Shown piece by piece: positions 1 through 11,583 of a DNA stretch of 64,000 bases. Position 1 is the stretch's first letter. Every line of letters starts with the position of its first letter. The notes under the pieces were generated by a model. It searched no databases, was not told the DNA's origin, and saw only the letters and a program-made list of their open reading frames with translations. The stretch is from Mycoplasmoides pirum ATCC 25960 (GTDB taxonomy: Bacteria > Bacillota_I > Bacilli_A > Mycoplasmatales > Mycoplasmoidaceae): NCBI RefSeq assembly GCF_000685905.1, contig NZ_JMKZ01000002.1, positions 155,281-219,280 of the forward strand, written 5' to 3'. Made by a program: the position numbers and the translations under genes.

Positions 1-822
1 ATTACTTGAAGATTTTTTATTATTGCGAGTTTTTACACCCATGTGTCTTTTACCTCATGGTGTTCGTGGGGCATCACGACCAACTGGACTACGTCCTTCA
101 CCACCACCATGTGGGTGATCATTAGGGTTCATAGCTGAACCACGAACTGTTGGTCTAATTCCTCGGTGGCGATTACGTCCAGCTTTACCAATAACAACTA
201 AATTATGATCTGGATTAGAAACAATACCTATAGTTGCTCGACATTGTTTTAAAAATTTACGCATTTCACCTGAGTTAAGTTTCAAAATAATGTATTTCCC
301 TGTTTCATCAGAACCTAAGATTTGTCCATATGAACCAGCGCTTCTTGCAACTTGTCCTCCACGCTTTGGAGTAAATTCAATATTATGAACCATTGTACCT
401 TCAGGAATGTATTCAAGAGGCATACAATTCCCTGGAATGATATCTACTGCTTTTTCACTTGAGACAATTTTATCTCCTAATTTGATATCATTTGGAGTAA
501 TAATATAAGTTTTAGCTCCGTTTTCATAAGTTACTAAACTAATGAATGCAGTACGGTTTGGATCATATTCTATTGTTTTAATTGTTCCAATTTTGTTGTC
601 ATACAAATTGCGTTTAAAATCAATTATTCTATATTTTCGTTTATGTCCACCACCATGGTGTCGAACTGTAATTTTTCCTTGATTATTTCGACCACTATGT
701 TTAGATTTTTTTGTTAATAAAGATTTCTCAGGTTTATTAGTTGTTAAATGAGATTTGTAATCAATTACCGTAGCATGATGAATACCACTATTAGAACGGT
801 TAACTATTTTTTTTACTGGCAT
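1..822 (-). CDS. rplB: 50S ribosomal protein L2 (3' end outside window)
   Basis: Large-subunit protein L2, which helps form the peptidyl-transferase region and join the subunits. The sequence shows the family's typical core ([18 protein letters not shown] near residue 55) and the conserved [11 protein letters not shown] block near residue 240. An in-frame TGA at 57-55 is read as Trp, and the protein continues as [15 protein letters not shown] to the window edge, so the C-terminus is truncated only by the window. Start ATG at 822 follows an AAAGGA ribosome site. It is the last visible gene of the rpsJ-rplC-rplD-rplW-rplB order, 6 nt after rplW. Confidence 0.97.
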
Positions 823-828
823 AATAAA

Positions 829-1161
829 CTATTCCTTTGAATTAGTCTTTGCATTTTTTTCAGCTTCAGGTTTTTCGCCTGTAACTAAAATTTCAATCCC
901 TGGTGGCAAAGTTATGATTGCTATTTTCTTAGTTTTCGTATAACCAGGTTTTGCAGTTCCTGTTTTGGTTTTTACAGATTTTCGAATTTTAATATTAACA
1001 CTTAATGGTGTAACGCCATAAATTGTAGTAAATGCTTGCTTTACTAAAGTTTTATTAGCTCTTAAATCAATTTGAAATGAATATTTTTTCTTATTTCCTA
1101 AAGATTCAAAATAAGTTTTTTCAGTTAATATTGGCTTAATTAAAACTGTTGTTAAATCCAT
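829..1161 (-). CDS. rplW: 50S ribosomal protein L23
   Basis: Protein L23, at the exit of the peptide tunnel, where trigger factor and SRP dock. The product has the L23 core (LTEKTYFES, then YSFQIDLRANKTLVKQAFTTIYG). I start it at the ATG at 1161 (MDLTTVLIKP) because AGAAAGGA lies upstream at suitable spacing and because rplD ends at TAG 1166-1164 just before it. An in-frame ATG at 1185 would overlap rplD. Length 110 residues is normal. The C-terminus is a short Lys/Glu-rich tail. Confidence 0.95.
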   Translation of the reverse strand: MDLTTVLIKPILTEKTYFESLGNKKKYSFQIDLRANKTLVKQAFTTIYGVTPLSVNIKIRKSVKTKTGTAKPGYTKTKKIAIITLPPGIEILVTGEKPEAEKNAKTNSKE

Positions 1162-1163
1162 AA

Positions 1164-1799
1164 CTAATTCATCCTTTCTGCTCATTGACTTAAAGCGCTA
1201 GGTTGAACAATTACCATTCGAGCATTAAGCATATCTTCAGTTGATACTTGATTTCATTTTTTTAATGTAACATTTTTTAAATTAGATGATGATTTAGATA
1301 AAATCTTATTTTCGTTTCCCAAAACAACTAAAACTTTTGAACCATTTAACCCAGTTATTTTATTAATTAAATTATTTAATGCTTTTGAAGAATATGAATC
1401 TGGATTTACATCATCTGATAAACCTTTAATTAAATTTTTATTTAATTGTTGAGTTAGAGCAGAACAAAAAGCTAATTGACTAACTTTTTTATTTACTTTA
1501 AGCAAATAATTTCGATTTGGTTTTGGTCCAAAAACAATACCACCACCAACATAATGAGGATTACGAATCGAACCTTGACGTGCTCTACCTGTATGTTTTT
1601 GTTGATATGGTTTTTTACCACCACCACTAACTTCGCCTTTTTGTAATGTTGAATGAGTTCCTTGGCGACGACTAGATCTTTCAGCAATAACTGAATCAAA
1701 AATAGCTTGAGTGTATTCTTTATTTACAATTAATTTTTCATTAATTTCAATTTCACTAGTTGGAGCACCATTGATATCAAATATTTGAATTTTACTCAT
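1164..1799 (-). CDS. rplD: 50S ribosomal protein L4
   Basis: Protein L4, which lines the peptide tunnel and in some bacteria autoregulates the S10 operon. The characteristic loop GTHSTLQKGEVSGGGKKPYQQKHTG is present in pieces near residues 47-72, followed by ARQGSIRNPHYVGGG. Two TGA codons are read as Trp (1256-1254 and one near the C-terminus), giving about 211-213 residues. GGAGG is only 3 nt before ATG 1805 but 9 nt before ATG 1799, so 1799 is the likelier start. Either start overlaps the end of rplC (stop at 1792). The stop TAG lies 2 nt before rplW. Confidence 0.95.
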
Positions 1800-2541
1800 T
1801 GACATTTTCCTCCGCTGATGAATTTGAATTAACTTCTTCTACTTTAGAATTAGATTTAGTTTTTTCACTACTTATATTTGCTATATCATATGTATAAATC
1901 TTATTAGGATGTTTTTTAGAAATTGTGATTCTAACCATTTGTCCTGATGGACCAGGAACAGCACCACTAACCAAAACTAAATTTTCTTCAGGTTTAAAAG
2001 CAACAATTGATAGATTTTGAATTGTGCAAATATCATGACCATAATGTCCAGACATTTTTTTACCTTTAAAAACGCGTTGTGCTTGTGAGCCACCACGACC
2101 TGTTTGAACTGAACCTTGAAAACGATGAGGATAACCAGCACCATGACCTAAAGGACCGATCTTAAAATTTCAACGCTTAATAGCTCCAGTGAAACCATGA
2201 CCTTTAGTTGTTCCTTGAACATCAATACATTGTCCTTGTTGAAATAATTCATCAACTTTTAAAACTTGTCCAATTGAATATCCAGTCATTCCCCGAATTT
2301 CTTGCAATACTTTTCTAGGTTCTACGTTTGTTTTTTTAAATAAACCTTTTTGAGGATTATTTAATTTTTTTGCATCCACTTTTTTAAAACCTAATAAAGT
2401 TGCATCATATCCATCTTTTTCTTTTGTTTTTATAGACACAACTTGATTTTCTTCAACATGAAGAATTGTTACAGGAATTAATCGACCATTTTTTTCAAAA
2501 ATTTGAGTCATTCCTATTTTAGTACCAAAAATACCTTTCAT
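1792..2541 (-). CDS. rplC: 50S ribosomal protein L3
   Basis: Protein L3, an early assembly protein near the peptidyl-transferase centre. The N-terminus MKGIFGTKIGMTQIF and the block TTKGHGFTGAIKRW(TGA)NFKIGPLGHGAG are diagnostic. The second half carries GRGGSQAQRVFKGKKMSGHYG. At 249 residues it is longer than typical L3 because of an acidic, Ser/Asn/Glu-rich C-terminal extension of about 35 residues. It overlaps the start of rplD by 8-14 nt, so the two are probably translationally coupled. Confidence 0.96.
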
Positions 2542-2575
2542 AGATTATCTCCATTAAATTTAAAACACTTAATAT

Positions 2576-2878
2576 CTAATTACTAATTCGTAATTCAACA
2601 CCTGCTGGCAATTTAATTCTTTTTAAATTTTCAAGTGTTTGTTTATTAATGTCTTTTAAAATAATTAATCTTCTATGAGTACGACGTTCAAATTGTTCTC
2701 GTGATGATTTGTCAACATGGGGAGAACGAATAATAGTTACAACTAACTTTTTAGTTGGCAGCGGAACAGGGCCACTTATTTTAGAACCAGTTTCTTTTAC
2801 AATTTCAATAATTTTTTTTGTAGAACGGTCTAAAAGGCGGCTATCATATGAATTTAATTTTATGCGTAGTTCTTGCAT
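2576..2878 (-). CDS. rpsJ: 30S ribosomal protein S10
   Basis: Small-subunit protein S10, which also partners NusB in transcription antitermination (a nusB homologue lies at 19475-19870). The full 100-residue family signature is visible, including SGPVPLPTK and [14 protein letters not shown]. It is the first gene of the S10 operon here, since glyA upstream is separated by about 200 bp. AGGGG lies about 10 nt before ATG 2878. Confidence 0.97.
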   Translation of the reverse strand: MQELRIKLNSYDSRLLDRSTKKIIEIVKETGSKISGPVPLPTKKLVVTIIRSPHVDKSSREQFERRTHRRLIILKDINKQTLENLKRIKLPAGVELRISN

Positions 2879-3075
2879 ACATTTTAGCCCCTATTTTTAA
2901 TTAATAAAATTTTGACTTATTTTTTTAACAACTGCTATTGGTGTATCAAAAAATAAAAAACACAAATGCTGTAAGATTTTAACATAAAAATTACAAAACA
3001 AAAAAAATATGTTAATTCTGTTCATTAACAAACAAAAATTAACATTATTTAATAGAGATTAAAAAAATAATAAAT
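2879..3075. other. glyA-rpsJ intergenic, S10 operon leader
   Basis: About 200 bp of very AT-rich DNA between the end of glyA and the start of rpsJ. A TAAAAT hexamer on the minus strand (2981-2976) could be a -10 element for the S10 operon, but no convincing -35 is present. I see no clear L4-type leader hairpin. Confidence 0.3.
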
Positions 3076-4314
3076 TTAATATTTTAATTTTTGATAGATA
3101 GGAAATTTTTTAATTTTTAATGCAACCAATTTTTTGATTTTATTAATAATTTTCATGTTTCCATTACTATTAATTATTTCAATAATTCAATTGGCTATTT
3201 CAGCAAAATCTTTTTCTTTAAAACCACGAGTTGTCATAGCTGCAGTTCCTAATCTAATACCAGATGGTTTGTTAGGAGTGTTTGTATCATATGGTATAGT
3301 ATTCTTATTAACAATAATACTAGCTTCCATTAATCAATTTTCAACTTGGTCGCCTGTAATTTTATTTTTTTTGAAAACATCAATTGATAATAAATGATTG
3401 TCAGTTCCATTTGCAACAACATTGTAACCATTTGATTTAAATACTTCAGCAAATGTTTTAGAATTTTTTACAACTTGTTTAATATAAGTTTTGAATGCAG
3501 GTTTACTTGCTTCTTGAAATGCTACTAATTTTGCAGCAATAATATGTTCTAAAGGACCGCCTTGTGTACCAGGAAATGAAGCAGATTTTAATTTAGAGAA
3601 TATTGCTTCATTATTACTCATAATTATTCCGCCTCTAGGTCCTCTTAATGTTTTATGAGTAGTTGAAGTTACAACATCACAATAAGGCAAGGGATTCATA
3701 TGTTCTTTGGCAACAATTAAACCCGCAATATGTGCAACATCAGCCATTAAATATGCATTAACTTTTTTTGCAATTTCAGAAAATTTTTTAAAATCAATTT
3801 TTCTAGAATAATTTGATGCACCACAAACAATTAATTTGGGTTTTATTTTTATTGCTTGTTCTAAAATTGCATCGTAATCTAAAGTTTGAGTTTTTGGATT
3901 AACTCCATAGTGATGGAAATTATAAATTTTTCCTGAAAAATTAACATTAGATCCATGAGTTAAATGTCCACCCTCATTTAAACCCATTGCTAAAACTTTA
4001 TCATTGGGTTTTAATAAAGCTAAATAAACAATTGCATTTGCTATAGAACCAGATGCTGGTTGAACATCTGCATATTTAGCATTAAATATTTTTTTTAATG
4101 TTTCAATAGCTAATGATTCTATTTGGTCAATAAATTCACAACCAGCATAATATCTTTTCCCAGGAAAACCTTCTGCATATTTATTTGTTAAAATTGAACC
4201 CATTACTTTTAATACATCTTCAGATACAAAATTTTCTGAAGCAATTAATTCAATGTGAGATTGCTGACGTTTCAATTCTTTATTTAACAATTTAGTTAAT
4301 TCTTTACTTACCAT
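3076..4314 (-). CDS. glyA: Serine hydroxymethyltransferase
   Basis: PLP enzyme that converts serine plus tetrahydrofolate to glycine and methylene-THF, the main C1 source in the cytoplasm. Seen: N-terminal [21 protein letters not shown], the substrate-site [11 protein letters not shown], and the PLP-lysine region [14 protein letters not shown] near residue 220. A TGA at 3336-3334 is read as Trp; the protein then runs on through [18 protein letters not shown] to TAA at 3078, giving 412 residues, the normal length. Its ATG overlaps the stop of the upstream membrane-protein gene by 11 nt. Confidence 0.96.
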
Positions 4315-5653
4315 GTTTTACCCATTTTTGTATTTTTCTAGAAACAAAATTAAAAACAAATTTAACATCATTTACAAAAGTTTCATCATAATTTTCAATT
4401 CGTTTTTTTCAAAATTTAGTGTGAATTCAATTTTTAATTATAATAACAATATTAATTATTGATGTAAATACAAAAATCATAATTGCAGCATTTCCGGGAA
4501 AAACAATATTTGTATATTCTAGAATTAAAGAAACAATAATATATGATCCACCGATTGAATAATCTAATCTAGTTAAACCGGTTGTGAAATAATGAACATT
4601 AAATACTCTTGTAACAATTCAAACATATGCAACATATGATGCTATCAAAACATATGTATAGAAAAAGCGAAGTAGGTTACAACGATTACAATAAAACATT
4701 CATGATAAGCCACCTATCATTAAAAACGCATGATATCCAAAAAACAATTGTTGATCAAAGAAAATTAATTGTCATGTTGCATGAATATTTTCATCGGCAA
4801 CAATTCCACCATAAATTGTAATAGACCCTCCTAAAAAAGCTCAAGGCGCAAATAAGGAAGCGACATCTTTCTTATAAGACAAAGCTATTGATAACGGGAA
4901 AGCAAATGATAAAAATTGACAAAGGGGCGTGAAAAGAATATTGCTATAAACAAACGAATGAACTCATAATGTCATTTGACTATTAATATATTGAAAATTT
5001 TGGGAATCTAATCCATTAAGAACAGTATTAACAAAATCTGGTGCGGCTTTATCTTTAAAATTCAAAACTTTGATGCCTTTTATTGTATTTAATAAAAAAG
5101 GATCCAAAGGATTTGGTAATGCTAAAAATGGAGTATTAAAATTTTCCATATTTGTTCCACAAATAGTATTATTCATTACATTAAATAAATAGAATGTAAC
5201 GTTTGTTTGTTTCATTACAAATGGCATTAATGTCGTAGCACCATTTGGTAATTCAGAACCATCTGCAAATTTTGCATTAAATGCTCCGTGATCGCCATTT
5301 AAAATAATTTTATTTGGATCTCATTCATAAACAATTCCGCCATGAGATTGTGCAAGAGACATTGCTTGATTAAATTGAGCTAGTTGAATTAAATTAACAA
5401 CTAAGTAACCCCCAAATCAATAAATAAGTGCTAATATAGACAATACCATTCATATTGGGTAATCACTTTTTCATAAATGATATCTACTTTGATATAAAGG
5501 TGTTTTTAAACCTATAGGTATGAATCAGTTTTTTTGTTTATGATTTCTTTTGATATGAGTTATAAACAAAACCAAACCAATAAGTGCAACTGTAATAAAT
5601 GCACCTAATATAATTCGCCCTTCAAGTTGTTCTTCATGTACTGATCAATGCAT
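4304..5653 (-). CDS. Polytopic membrane protein, possible DUF5378/YwaF-like
   Basis: Not recognised with certainty. About 449 residues after TGA codons are read as Trp. There is a TM segment near residue 20 ([19 protein letters not shown]), a second near residue 75, a soluble stretch of about 120 residues, then four to five TM segments in the C-terminal half ending in a basic tail (IKNWIHTKFWKKR). A second protein with the same end architecture is at 55405-56247, so they may be paralogues of the mycoplasmal DUF5378 group; this is from memory, not a search. The start ATG 5653 is chosen because the frame is open only from there. The gene runs into glyA with an 11-nt overlap. Its first codons lie in a 23-bp direct repeat. 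Confidence 0.6.
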
Positions 5654-5759
5654 ACAATTTAATTTATATTTTATGGGTTATTAATTTTATTATTAAATGT
5701 TATCACACGTTTTTAATAAATACAAATGAAAAAATTAGTTGTTCTTCATGTACTGATCA
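5625..5759. repeat. Pair of 23-bp direct repeats
   Basis: The 23 bases at 5625-5647 (starting AGTTGTTCTTCATG) recur exactly at 5737-5759, 112 bp apart. The first copy covers the start region of the membrane-protein gene and the second covers the last codons of the DUF31 gene, in a different reading frame. It is a local duplication at a gene junction. Confidence 0.8.
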
Positions 5760-6958
5760 TTAAACATTCAAGTAATAGTGTTGTTTAAAGATGTCTTATA
5801 AGAATTTGATATTGAACTATCACCAGCTATCAAATCATAACTAATATTATTTATTGAATCATTAAATCTTAATGGTTGACCTAAACCGAACGGGGATTCT
5901 TGTTCAACATTTGTTGATGGATCTTTATAACTAAATGTCCCAAAATATATACCTACTATTTCTTTATTTTGATTCATAATCAAACTTCCTGATGAACCGC
6001 CAGCTAAATTTGAATTATTAATCACATATCCACGACTATTTTGAAAAAATTTTTCGTTGTGATATGTTAAAGATCAATTTAAATTATTCGGGGCATAAAA
6101 ACCATTATTATCAACAGGAAAACCATATTGATATGCTAATCTTTTATAATCAAAATCTTGACCCTTTTCAAAAGATGAAATTCCAGGTGGCTGATTAAGA
6201 GTTCATTTAGAACCACCAGAAATAGGATATTTATTATCCAAAAATTGTGATTTGACTGAATCATAATAAGGGTAACCAGCTATAAATGCTTGATCACTAC
6301 TTAATCTTGAATAATTTATTTTCTTAAAAAGTTTATCAACATATGATGATTCTGGAACATTTTCCATTAATGTTTTTAAAGAATTAATAGACTGTAAAAT
6401 TCAATTAGTATATACTCAATCAGTAAGATAAAATTCCATTGAAAAAACAGCAAAATCAACATAATAATTTGTTGTGTTTTTGTTAGGCATAAAATTAGTT
6501 GCTACAAATTGCGTTTTTGGTATTGAAGATAATTTTTTATATGTGACATCAAAATCTTTTGGTGGCGGCGGATAATTAATTAATGTTTTGCCTAAATAAA
6601 ATTCTTGTGTGTGAGGTCATAATAAGTTTGGGTATTGTTCTAAATTTCTTAAAGAATCAGCAACATGTAAGTTTGTGCCAAAATAAGCAGTTAATTTATT
6701 ATTTTCTTCTTTAAAATCAAACAATCATCCCGTTCCTGAAATGGCTTTTGAATCAGAATTAATAATTAAAAATGAATATTCTAAATCGTAAATTTGTTTA
6801 TATGAACCAGAAGTTGGAATATCGTGAGAATGGTTTTTATCATAAAAAGGTTTAGGGAATAAAAACAAAGAACACGATGAAACTAAAACAGCTAGTAATG
6901 CAAAAAAAGTAGCAATTACTAATAACATTCATTTTTTAATATTAAATATTTTTTTCAT
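5735..6958 (-). CDS. DUF31/MIP-like surface serine protease, lipoprotein
   Basis: Probable cell-surface serine protease of the DUF31 family (Mycoplasma Ig protease MIP family, PF01732). The N-terminus has a basic stretch, a hydrophobic segment (MLLVIATFFALLAVLVSSC) and a Cys at residue 30, fitting a lipoprotein signal. A trypsin-like triad is visible: His in FGTNLHVAD near residue 90, Asp in VDFAVFSME near 170, and Ser in AGGSSGSLIM near 320, followed by KEIVGIYFG. Length 407 residues with TGA as Trp. It lies 13 nt after upp. The MIP family cleaves antibody captured by a partner called MIB; no MIB-like gene is in this window, so the substrate is unknown. Confidence 0.75.
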
Positions 6959-6971
6959 GATTATTTTTAAA

Positions 6972-7592
6972 TTATTTAGTTCCAAATAGGCGATCGCCTG
7001 CATCGCCCAAGCCTGGAGTTATATATCCTTTTTCATTTAATTTTGTATCTAAAGATGCTAAATATATTTCAACATCAGGATGTGTATTACTAATTTTTTT
7101 TAATCCTTCAGGACTACCAACTAACCCAACATAACGAATTGATCTTGGTTTAGTTTTTTTAATAGCATCAATTGCCTTGCTTAAAGAATTACCAGTAGCT
7201 AACATAGGATCAAGCAATAATACATCTGCTTTATTTATGTTTTTGGGAAATTTTGTGTAATATTCCTTAGGAATTAATGTTTTTTCATCTCGATATAAAC
7301 CAATATGACCAATTTTTGCAGCTGGAACAATTTGACTAATCCCATCAACCATACCTAATCCAGCTCTTAAAATTGGAACTAAAACTAAATCATTTTTTAA
7401 TTGATAACCAATTGTTTTTGAAATCGGTGTATTAATATTTACTTTTTTTAAAGGAAATGACTTTGCAACTTCATACATCATTAATGCAGTAATTTCTTTT
7501 AACAAATCTCTAAAATCTTTTGATTTTGTATTTTTATCTCTCATTTTAGTTAATTTGTCTTTAATTAAAGGATGCTGAATAATTATATACAT
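6972..7592 (-). CDS. upp: Uracil phosphoribosyltransferase
   Basis: Salvage enzyme that makes UMP from uracil and PRPP in the cytoplasm. The PRPP loop LLLDPMLATGNS near residue 127 and the C-terminal YITPGLGDAGDRLFGTK are clear family signatures. 206 residues is the standard length. AAGG is about 14 nt upstream of the start. Divergent from the membrane-protein gene at 7725. Confidence 0.96.
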   Translation of the reverse strand: MYIIIQHPLIKDKLTKMRDKNTKSKDFRDLLKEITALMMYEVAKSFPLKKVNINTPISKTIGYQLKNDLVLVPILRAGLGMVDGISQIVPAAKIGHIGLYRDEKTLIPKEYYTKFPKNINKADVLLLDPMLATGNSLSKAIDAIKKTKPRSIRYVGLVGSPEGLKKISNTHPDVEIYLASLDTKLNEKGYITPGLGDAGDRLFGTK

Positions 7593-7724
7593 GCTAAAAA
7601 TAAAACCTTAAATTCAAAGTATATAAAATATTTAGATATAAATATTTATAATATTCTAACAATTTAAATTGACTTTTTTAATTAATTGATTAGTTAAAAT
7701 CTTAATACGAGGACTTAAATTTCT

Positions 7725-8453
7725 ATGATTTTTAAAAAGAAATTTTGTTATGATTCAAGTATTTTTATAAATTACTTTAAAAATTTTTCTAAAACTAGAT
7801 GAATTTTTTTTGGAGCTTTTTATTTTTTCCTAATTGCTTTTGGCTTGTTTATTTATCAAATTATTACTGGTTTGATACAAAATACACCAGCAGATAATCC
7901 TTGAATTGTTATTGATAAATTTACATGACAAAGCAATATATTATTGTTAATTTTTAGTTTTTTTTATGTTTTTTTGCCAAAGCATCAATTTCTAAAAACA
8001 GATAGTTTTTTAATTTGTGTATTAACTTACATATTTTTTACATTTTTTGGATATAACTTTATATTAACTTTTTTAAATAATGGTTATTCAGGAAATCCGC
8101 TTGACATTTTTATAAGTGTTTGAACACATCTTATTTGTCCTGTGCTTTTTATCATTTGTGGAATTTTAAAATTTGTTTTTGAACCGCAAAAAATAAGACT
8201 TAGAAGATTTATAAGAATTTTAAGTTTTGGAATGATTTATCCTACAATTTATCTTATTTATCTTTCAACTATCCCTTTTGTATTTAATAATGGTAATGAA
8301 ACATATTCAATATATGGCATAGCAACAAACACTAAAGATAATCCATCAATTGCTTGACCTATAATTTTTGGTATGTACTTTTTATTTTTTCCAGGTACTT
8401 TGTTTGGATTTTATTCTATTGCTAAAATCATTGCTAAAAAAATGAAAAAATAA
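7725..8453 (+). CDS. Six-TM membrane protein, unknown function
   Basis: A 242-residue, almost entirely hydrophobic protein with about six TM segments (for example WIFFGAFYFFLIAFGLFIY near residue 22), Trp encoded by TGA, and GAGG about 12 nt before ATG 7725. Between TM segments it has short polar loops such as NNGYSGNPLD. It resembles the mycoplasmal DUF1600-type proteins in size and pattern, but I am not certain. Convergent with galE, leaving 15 nt between the stops. Confidence 0.55.
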
Positions 8454-8468
8454 TTTAACTAAATCAAA

Positions 8469-9455
8469 TTAAAATATTTTATTTTTAGTTCTAAACATTA
8501 AATCAGATTGAATCATATCTTTTAAAGTTTTTTGAGGAATTCATTTTAAAAACTTTTTAGCTAGAATATTGGATGTGATTAGTTTTGAAGGATCCCCTTG
8601 TCTTCTTGGACAAATTTTTACATTTTTTAAAGGACTTTTAGTTATTTTTTCTAACATAGTCAAACATTCTTTAACTGTGTATCCTTTGTTTGAACCTAAA
8701 TTAACAGCAATAGTTTTATTTTTAATATCATTTAAATAATTAACTGCCAATAAATGAGCATTAGCTAAATCAACAACATGGATAAAATCTCGCAAACAAG
8801 TTCCATCTTTAGTATCCTTATAATCATTACCAAAAATTTTAAATTCATTGTTGTTTAAATAAGACATAACTAAACGCGGAATCAATAAAGTAGTTTTTTT
8901 ATTAAATATACCTAATTTATAGTCATCACTAGCGCCTGCAACATTAAAATATCGCAAAATAACAGATTTAATACCATAAGCATGTTCTGCAGCTTTCAAT
9001 AAAAATTCACAAGTTAATTTACTAGAACCATAAGGATTAATTGGATTTTTAACATCATCTTCAAAAATAGGTAATTTTTCAGGATTGCCATATACTGCTG
9101 CTGTTGAAGAAAAAATAATTTTTTTTATTTTATTTTCTTTCATTACTTCTAAAATATTTATTAATCCACCAACATTGTTTTTGTAATATTCTAAAGGTTT
9201 AGAAACTGATTCAGATACAATTATTTTTGCAGCAAAATGCATAATCACATCAGGTTTAATTTTCTTAACTGCTAAAGTTAATTTTTTATAATCTAATTGT
9301 GAACCTTGCATAAATTTAACAGATTTAGGTAAGGCCTTTTTTGTTCCTGTTGATAAATCATCAAAAACTAAAATTTGATTTTTTTTATTTTGTGCTAAAA
9401 GATGAGCTACATTTGATCCAATATAACCAGCACCACCAATAAGTAAATATTTCAT
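8469..9455 (-). CDS. galE: UDP-glucose 4-epimerase
   Basis: Interconverts UDP-glucose and UDP-galactose, supplying sugar donors for glycolipid or capsule synthesis. The Rossmann motif GGAGYIGS is at residues 7-14, the catalytic serine region IIFSSTAAVYG near 120, the YxxxK pair in NPYGSSK near 147, and LRYFNVAGA near 170. One TGA at 8543 is Trp; the true stop is TAA 8471-8469, giving 328 residues, the normal length. It lies 15 nt after the acidic orphan gene in the same direction. Confidence 0.95.
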
Positions 9456-9470
9456 ATTGTATTTATTCCT

Positions 9471-10292
9471 TTAATCAATTTTATCGTTTAAATAATCTAA
9501 TATCTCTTTTGTTCCGCTTAATACATCTTCATCAGATAAATTTTTAGTAATTTCATCTAGAGTTCTAAAATAATCTGATTTTTCAAGTAAATCGTTATGT
9601 AAATCATTGTTATCCAAAGAGGATTCGTCCTCTACTAATTGTGATTCACTTAAATTATCTATATCTCATGTTATATTTTCTTGAAAATCATTTAATAATT
9701 CTTGAGTAACATTTAAAGATTCATTGTAATCGTTAAAAGATTCTATTAATGGATTTTCGTCAATTTTAAATTCATTTAATTCAAAATCATTTTTATCATC
9801 AGAAACATTATTTAAATTAGATGGTAAAAAATCATTTTCTTTTTGAGTAACGTTTTTGATAATTTCTAATTTTTTGATTTCTGTTGGTTTAATATAATTT
9901 TTATATAAATAACTGTCGTTTTGAACTGAAGGAATAATTTCAATCACTTCATCATTAGTTGAATCATAATAAAATAAACCTATATTTTTAATGTCATCTT
10001 TTGGAAGTGGCAAATTAGTAATAATATCTTTCACTTCATCTAAAATTTTTTCATTAGTAACATAGATATAATAAAAATCCACAAAATTATTTGGTTTTTG
10101 ATTTTGCAACAATTGATAAATAATTTTTTCAAAAAAAACAAGATCATTTGCAAACATGTAACCAATCAATATTTTTTTGTCTAGAAAATAACAAAGAATT
10201 TTAAATTTGATATCATCATTAACCTTATAATCTTCAAAAGATCACATGTTATTAGATGAATCATTAAAAATTGATTTAATTTTTTTATCCAT
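9471..10292 (-). CDS. Acidic protein of unknown function
   Basis: Not recognised. 273 residues with TGA as Trp, starting at ATG 10292 (MDKKIKSIFNDSS) with AAAGGA about 15 nt upstream. The first 130 residues are mixed alpha/beta-like; the rest is rich in Asp, Glu and Asn (for example DDKNDFELNEF) and probably disordered. No signal peptide or membrane segment, so cytoplasmic. The stop at 9471 leaves 15 nt to galE, so they are probably co-transcribed. Confidence 0.6.
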
Positions 10293-10335
10293 AATTTTTT
10301 ATATAAATCCTTTAATATTTTCAACAATATTCAAA

Positions 10336-10878
10336 TTAATCATTTTGTTTAATAAGTAATTTAAATAATTGCTCAACAATTTTCATTGTCATTAATTTTC
10401 GATAAACACTGCGGACTACAGAATCATTAATTTCATGTTCAGATTCGCCCGAAGTTGCTAATCATTTGTCAACTTCACTTTTTTCAATTCTACCTTCATA
10501 TTCATAAGCACGATCTATGATAACAATACAAAAATAATATAGACCCACTGGTTTATTTTCGGTGTTAGTTGGACCAGCAATTCCTGTTACACTTATGGAA
10601 ATATCAGAATTAAAATTCTTTATTGCTCCTATTGCCATTTCTTTTGCAACTTCTGATGATATTACACCGTGTTCTCTAATAGTTGCATCTTTAACATTTA
10701 ATAATTTTTTCTTCATCTCTGATGTATATGTAATAACTCCACCTTTATACACAGATGAAGCATTAGGAGCTCCAACTAATGTTGAAGCAATCATTCCACC
10801 AGTAACTGATTCTGCTGTTGATAATGTGTATTTATTTTTAATTAATTTATCAATTATAAAATCTTTATAATCCTTCAT
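10336..10878 (-). CDS. cinA: CinA C-terminal domain protein (nicotinamide-nucleotide amidase type)
   Basis: Single-domain CinA/PncC homologue. This family deamidates nicotinamide mononucleotide in the NAD salvage cycle. Motifs seen: STAESVTGGMIAS near residue 20, YKGGVITYTSEMK near 45, and SVTGIAGP near 100, which are the family's signatures. The N-terminal MoCF-like domain of longer CinA proteins is absent. A TGA at 10464 is Trp. A TTG at 10887 is also in frame, but I prefer ATG 10878 since AGAGA is spaced correctly. Confidence 0.88.
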
Positions 10879-10932
10879 AATACTCAAAAATCTCTAATAT
10901 TTAATAAATGAACATATAGATATATTTTATAT

Positions 10933-11577
10933 TTATTTAGTTGTGTTTTTAGAATTTATTAATTTTGTTACTTTTTTAAAATAAATTCAACAAGAAATAA
11001 TACTAAATAAAATAGCAATTCAATAAGGTAACATTTGGATTAATCAAAATCAAAGTTGCTTATCAATATTTAAATTATTATTAATGGAAAAAGTAAAAAA
11101 AAACAATGATAAAATACAACTCAACATTTGAAATATTGTTTTTAATTTTCCAAAAATGTTAGCAGAAATAATTATATTTTTATTCAATGCAAACATTCTA
11201 AATCCATCCATTAAAATATCTCGCACAATAAAAATAATTACTAAAGAAAAATGCACAATACCTTGAGCGGCAAAAGCAATTAACAATGAATTAATTAAAA
11301 TTTTATCCGCAATAGGATCTCACATTTTTCCTCAATCAGATATTACATTTCATTTTCTTGCTAAATATCCATCAAGTCAATCTGAAATTGAAGAAATTAT
11401 AAATAAAATTCCCGCAACAAAAAAACCTATAGAGATTTTTAAACTTATTTGTGAATTTATAAATAAAAAATTAAATTCATAAAAAATATTTGTTTGCAAT
11501 GAAATTAATAAAATAATTGGTACAAATAAAATAATTCTAAATATTGTTAATAAATTTGGTATATTGGTTTTTTTCAT
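10933..11577 (-). CDS. pgsA: CDP-diacylglycerol-glycerol-3-phosphate phosphatidyltransferase
   Basis: Membrane enzyme making phosphatidylglycerol phosphate. The CDP-alcohol phosphotransferase motif D-G-x2-A-R-x8-G-x3-D-x3-D is visible as DGYLARKWNVISDWGKMWDP near residues 68-87, with Trp residues from TGA. Several TM segments follow, and the protein starts with MKKTNIPNLLTIFRI, typical of PgsA. 214 residues. It lies 6 nt after asnS and 54 nt before cinA. Confidence 0.92.
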
Positions 11578-11583
11578 GTAAGA

